Both the position numbers and the translations under genes were made by a program. A stretch of 64,000 nucleotides of DNA, from positions 124,001 through 188,000 of the forward strand of contig NZ_JAKRFZ010000003.1 of the NCBI RefSeq assembly GCF_022347765.1, read 5' to 3'. Source of the stretch: Pseudoalteromonas sp. OOF1S-7. Its GTDB lineage: Bacteria > Pseudomonadota > Gammaproteobacteria > Enterobacterales > Alteromonadaceae. Under the pieces are notes generated by a model. It did not search any database. It worked only from the letters and a program-made list of their open reading frames with translations, and was not told the DNA's origin. Of this stretch, positions 61,801 through 64,000 are shown piece by piece; within the stretch, counting starts at the first letter, position 1, and each line of letters begins with the position of its first letter.

Positions 61801-64000
61801 TGCAAAAGGTTACCTGAATCAGCCAACTTTAACGGACGAGCGATTTATCCTCGCTGAGGAAGGAAATACTCAACAACGCTTGTATAAAACCGGTGACCTT
61901 GTGCGCTTGCTGGACAATGGTGTATTGCAGTTTATTGATCGAGTCGATCAGCAAGTAAAATTAAGGGGGTTCAGGATCGAGCCCGGGGAAATTGAGGCAG
62001 TGATCAATCAGCTGGAGGAAGTACGTTCATCGTTAGTGATGTTAAGCAAAGAACACAGCAGCGATGGGCAACTGATCGCCTGGGTACAACCTGAACAAGA
62101 CCACGCCGAGCTGGCCGATGAGCAGCATACAGCTGCCTTTAGAGCGTCTGTCAAAGCGCATGTGCAGGCACAATTACCGGCGCATTTGCATCCTGGTGAT
62201 ATTGTTCTGGTGGCGCAATGGCCTGTGACAATCAACGGTAAAATAGACAAAAAAGCCTTACCGAAGCCACAATGGTCGCATGTAGCCAGTGAGATCAAGG
62301 CGCCTGAAGGCTCAACCGAAATTGCGTTGCGAAGAATTTGGGCGGTTTTACTGAAAAAAGAAGCCGCTGTAATCAGTGTTGAACAGGACTTTTTTGAACT
62401 TGGTGGACACTCTCTGCTGACCGTGAAAATGGTGGGTAAAATAAGTCAGGAATTTAACAAGGCGATATCTGTCCGGTCTGTCTTTGAACATGCCACCATC
62501 AGAAGTCTGGCGGCTGCGATAGATGCGCAAACTCCCCTAAAGCAAGCAGACTCGTTGCATAAAATACCGCAAACAGGACCCTATCTGGCCACCTCTTTTG
62601 CTCAGCAAAGAATGTGGTTTATTGACCAAATGCAAGGCGGAAGCGCCGACTACAACATGCCTATGGCGTTGCGGATTAGTGGTAGTTTTCAGCAGTCGAT
62701 TGCCATTCAGGCACTCGCGCAAGTGACACAAAGACACCGGGTATTAAGGTGCATTTATCAGCAAACACCGGAGGGCTTAAAGCAGCTGGACACAGGCCAG
62801 TCTGTACCTGTGGCTTTTCACACGCTTTCTCATCTGGCACCTCAAGAGAAACAAGTGCAACTGCAGCAGTTGCTGAATCGTGATGCCGGCACAAGTTTTA
62901 TGCTGGACTCTGAGTTGCCAGTCAGAGTAACGCTGGTGGCATTACAGGATAAGACAGAGACATCTGACGCTGAGGTGGCACTGCTAGTTAATATGCACCA
63001 CAGTGTTTCTGACGGCATTTCCTGCCAGATCCTGATACGCGAGTTTAGTATCCTCTACAATCAGATGCTGCAACAAGGCGCCCCGGTTCTGCCAGAATTA
63101 CCAGTGCAATATAGTGATTATGCGCATTGGCAACAGCAAAAAATGCGCAATGGTGGATTTGAACAGTCTCTGGTCTACTGGAAAAACCAATTGAATGGCA
63201 TCCCTCTTACTCATGGCCTCGAATTAGTACATCCTCGCCCTGAGCGCCGACAGGCTAAAGGAGAAAGAATTCAGCAGCAGCTGACGGGATATGAGTTTCA
63301 GCAGATACAGGCTGTGAGTCGTCGCTACAATGTAACGCCATTTATGCTGTTACAAGGACTATTCGCATTGTTAATTGCTCGCCACAGCAACAGCACCGAC
63401 ATCGTCGTAGGTACGCCAGTCGGCAACCGCACACAGCACGAGACGGAATCGCTCATTGGTATGTTCGTTAACACTATCGCACTGCGTGTGGACACCCACC
63501 AGAAAACCCTGAGCGATTATTTTGCGCATGTAAAGCAGGTGCATGTGGATGGCCTTGAACATCAGGCGCTGCCTTTTGAGCAAGTGGTCGATGCATTGCA
63601 AATACCCCGCTCAAATGCCTTTAATCCGATATTTCAAATTATGTTTACGCTGGATACTCAACCGGAAGAGGCGTTGGGTTCAGAAGTCAACCCGGTGGCA
63701 TTAAGGGATTGCCAGATCCAGCCGCTGTCGCGCGATGCCGTTGTGGCAAAATTCGATTTGGATGTCAGCTGCCAGCTCAAGGATGAAACGTTATCGCTGA
63801 ACTGGACTTACGACAGCTGTATCTTCAATCGAGCTCAAATCCAGCGCATGGCAGGTCATTTTGAAAATATGCTGAGTAGTTTGCTAAGTGATGCGGCACA
63901 ATACACCTCAGGTTTGACTATGCTGAGCCCGGACGAAATGCAGCAGTTATTGCAACGTCCAGAAAAGGTCGCGGCTAGTAATGGTCGCCAAGATTACACA
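55865..64000 (+). CDS. NRPS-4 (partial): TubC docking-C-A(Glu)-T-C-A(Pro)-T-C...
   Basis: The frame is open from the ATG at 55865 to the window end (2712 codons, 3' end missing). The first 50 residues (LFDRLSQSGILVTLDTGKL, then TPDFAAQIKQHKAALMAFL) match a TubC-type N-terminal docking domain. C1 (about 60-490) has HHIAFDG, A1 540-1020, T1 Ser1087, C2 (1140-1580) HHIASDG, A2 1620-2110, T2 Ser2183, and C3 (from about 2230) HHSVSDG, continuing off the edge. Specificity residues: A1 DSKDIGVVN, near glutamate codes; A2 DVQFIAHVV, a proline code with one conservative change. At least one more module is expected to the right, where the release domain may lie. A TAGGA lies 3-4 bases before the start. 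Confidence 0.94.
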   Translation, partial: MKAEHLFDRLSQSGILVTLDTGKLVVKAAKGAMTPDFAAQIKQHKAALMAFLEKQSSYQSAPNYPAIQPVERTPENLYPVSFNQQRLWFIHQISGNSANYNIPMAFMVEGQLDFEAAQTALTQIVQRHEILRTSYHAVAGTPMQTVHDAEHFSIQFFDVTQLPPEQQLIRAKQIAAEDERNPFALDKDFMIRAGYIQMSPLQHTPRSVLLLNVHHIAFDGWSLGILLQEFSENYQACLRKEPAPREPLAIQYLDFASWQQDNFNEVTLQKQLNYWQEKLAALPESHGLYMPAKASEEKSGKSQFDSQLTVSVTAKMKGLCQQFNTSPFIFIHAVFSILLARHSGRNDIVIGTPVANRQVNQLEPLLGFFVNSLVLRTSYHPEQSFAEYLAYVGKVNLDAQANQDVPFEKLVEHCAQTRSRSHSPLFQIMLSMNSNDSAELPIPGVNIKPLQQPEPGLKFDIKLNVAMTEEHVALKWTFNPELFDVASIQALDGHLHSLFTEVVKDPAAPLHKLPMLSVAEMRQVLAAENISRQSEQHAQSLIELFHRQVVATPEKTALIFEQEKLSYAQLNNYAEQFVCQLNQETQQPYIGICLHRSFELIVAILAIWKIGKAYVPIHPETPETLVQHMITTADLQLVVSTRQLRDAVMGDLCPVLEIALNPDAEQSTVATMADWQYNSDNTRYEASDPAYIIFTSGSTGMPKGVVVEHKGLLNLAVSLQQLIDAEPDSAWGWTASYSFDSSVKGLTQLMLGQPLVIISDSMKMDPELLQSCVQQNAIGILDCTPSLLELWRPLGLQNLPQLIIGGEAINESLWQELAERDEQTPGRKAFNVYGPTECSVNSCWTRIRGTAPHIGQAIPNTLCVVIGQDGNLAPTGAVGELAIAGIGLAREYLQDEALTAAKFIPNPFSDSADFPRLYRTGDLVRRLRNGNFEFIGRVDNQVKIRGYRIELDEIHRRVAECAPVESCLILVDGDNEHKRIVAYVQLHDQQADADQHLIDITQQLSKTLQAYMLPAAWGVVTQWPLTINGKIDKARLPAAQVVSSNETIVLPETETEGVLRHIWSQLLGLPDDLIGVTRSFFELGGHSLLIVRLTAEIRHQLEKEVKVKDIYEHITLRDLAAHVDELTAITQQPRIVPIAREQPHYPVSFTQKRLWFIHQMDPGSAEYNMPMAFDVNGAFCLATASRAMSALIQRHESLRTVFVDVSGEPAQKVLENVDFQLQYRDLTLAGDEQYTRLQEFIRNSRNHQFDLSAELMVRAEYVALVDNGHEKSGVLLFNMHHIASDGWSVDILIREFTELYKQQLSGNPVELPSLPVQYLDYAAWQATHFTSHNMQKQFEYWQKQLDDVPSLHGIALDRPRPAVKAYVGGKVSANLNKNTAQRIAALAQDHQITPFMLMHAALALVISRHSNSSDIVVGTPVANRRFVELEGLIGFFANTLVLRNSTDFTTLSAYLSHIRDTHIQAQDNQDVPFEQLVEKLQIPRSLSHTPLFQILITTQTQTQGAEHAEQRDMTLPDVSLQLRNDPEPIAKFDLHIAWQQHDDGIKVSWIFDTHIFNQAHIEQLSQHLVNTLESMAQMSSASPQQGDAKLSDIVMLSAVEQKSLEAMQAKVTSLQSMPASIQALVEQNAIQAPDKIALNGASGVMTYSELNKTANRLANLLVAEGVCAGDLVGISLSRDLDSVIAILAILKAGAGYVPFDTQLQQQRVAYIAAETGITLSITQRDKASVFTECGVNLCICLDDTDTQKRLTMQASHFTPTRATTHDDIAYVIYTSGSTGNPKGVVQTHGTIVNLVTSCAESQHIFQSLRTLHYTSVSFDVSIQELATSWATVSELVILSDLDKQELHRFGDYLIHTQIERVFVPPAILQMLAEQCIDQQLILSHLREVIVAGEALKLTPEIRAFFVKHHNCVLWNHYGPTETHVVTTHKVLTTNADTQPSLFPPIGQAVANHRLYVLDKQLAPVPAGCIGELYVAGPGVAKGYLNQPTLTDERFILAEEGNTQQRLYKTGDLVRLLDNGVLQFIDRVDQQVKLRGFRIEPGEIEAVINQLEEVRSSLVMLSKEHSSDGQLIAWVQPEQDHAELADEQHTAAFRASVKAHVQAQLPAHLHPGDIVLVAQWPVTINGKIDKKALPKPQWSHVASEIKAPEGSTEIALRRIWAVLLKKEAAVISVEQDFFELGGHSLLTVKMVGKISQEFNKAISVRSVFEHATIRSLAAAIDAQTPLKQADSLHKIPQTGPYLATSFAQQRMWFIDQMQGGSADYNMPMALRISGSFQQSIAIQALAQVTQRHRVLRCIYQQTPEGLKQLDTGQSVPVAFHTLSHLAPQEKQVQLQQLLNRDAGTSFMLDSELPVRVTLVALQDKTETSDAEVALLVNMHHSVSDGISCQILIREFSILYNQMLQQGAPVLPELPVQYSDYAHWQQQKMRNGGFEQSLVYWKNQLNGIPLTHGLELVHPRPERRQAKGERIQQQLTGYEFQQIQAVSRRYNVTPFMLLQGLFALLIARHSNSTDIVVGTPVGNRTQHETESLIGMFVNTIALRVDTHQKTLSDYFAHVKQVHVDGLEHQALPFEQVVDALQIPRSNAFNPIFQIMFTLDTQPEEALGSEVNPVALRDCQIQPLSRDAVVAKFDLDVSCQLKDETLSLNWTYDSCIFNRAQIQRMAGHFENMLSSLLSDAAQYTSGLTMLSPDEMQQLLQRPEKVAASNGRQDYT

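Noticed and set aside
1..64000. Insertion sequences, CRISPR arrays, tRNA or rRNA genes
   Set aside because: No transposase frame, regularly spaced repeat array, tRNA cloverleaf or rRNA segment was recognised anywhere in the window.

Overview
The window is one large biosynthetic gene cluster, about 64 kb, cut at both ends. It combines modular non-ribosomal peptide synthetases (NRPS), one modular polyketide synthase (PKS), a set of discrete fatty-acid/type II PKS-like enzymes, a glycolytic extender-unit (methoxymalonyl-ACP type) operon, two Fe(II)/2-oxoglutarate hydroxylases, two export systems, a phosphopantetheinyl transferase and a type II thioesterase. Moderate GC content, protein style and gene set suggest a gammaproteobacterium, perhaps a marine Pseudoalteromonas/Alteromonadales relative. 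That assignment is an inference; no rRNA or other marker gene is present.

Layout. 1-323 (-): 5' part of a type II thioesterase. 324-1430: no convincing gene. 1431-2476 (+): a small unknown ORF and a Sfp-type phosphopantetheinyl transferase. 3291-7700 (+): a HlyD/MacB-like tripartite exporter. 7948-27681 (+): NRPS-1 (C-A-T-C-A-T-C-A-T-C), a SyrP-like hydroxylase, NRPS-2 (degenerate C-A-T-C-A-T) and a membrane-anchored HExxH protein, closed by a bidirectional terminator. 27774-35115 (-): FabF-like KS, MaoC dehydratase, ACP, AurF-like diiron oxygenase, carotenoid-desaturase-like flavoprotein, SyrD/PvdE-like exporter and FabG-like reductase. 35747-39727 (+): PKS (KS-AT-ACP) fused to an FkbM methyltransferase. 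39788-43687 (-): single-module NRPS with an extra half condensation domain. 44184-48852 (+): second SyrP-like hydroxylase, then dehydrogenase, ACP, acyl-CoA dehydrogenase and FkbH. 49058-55654 (+): NRPS-3 (C-A-T-C-A-T). 55865->64000 (+): NRPS-4 (TubC docking-C-A-T-C-A-T-C...), running off the right edge.

How it may work together. The type II enzymes probably build and oxidise an acyl chain. The FkbH operon makes a hydroxymalonyl/methoxymalonyl-ACP extender for the PKS, and the fused FkbM domain may supply the missing O-methylation. At least ten amino-acid modules are visible. Specificity residues read by eye suggest Gly, Asn, an unassigned residue, Asp, Ala (NRPS-1/2), Gly (minus-strand NRPS), Ser, an unassigned residue (NRPS-3), Glu and Pro (NRPS-4). 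The two SyrP-like enzymes would beta-hydroxylate Asp/Asn-type residues. No epimerization or terminal thioesterase domain is visible, so release probably lies beyond the right edge. Module order cannot be fixed from gene order.

Most notable points: (i) an 18-bp palindrome occurs as exact reverse complements at 2959 and 35562, with a close third copy at 43945, in front of the main transcription units; (ii) the first Gly adenylation domain contains an insertion that looks like the C-terminal remnant of a luciferase-like monooxygenase; (iii) NRPS-1 ends in a C domain while NRPS-2 begins with a C-like domain that has lost HHxxxDG, directly before an Asp-type A domain and after a hydroxylase gene, which suggests a split C-interface-A-T module; (iv) the acyl-chain gene set, with its AurF-like and carotenoid-desaturase-like oxidases, does not match a pathway I can name.
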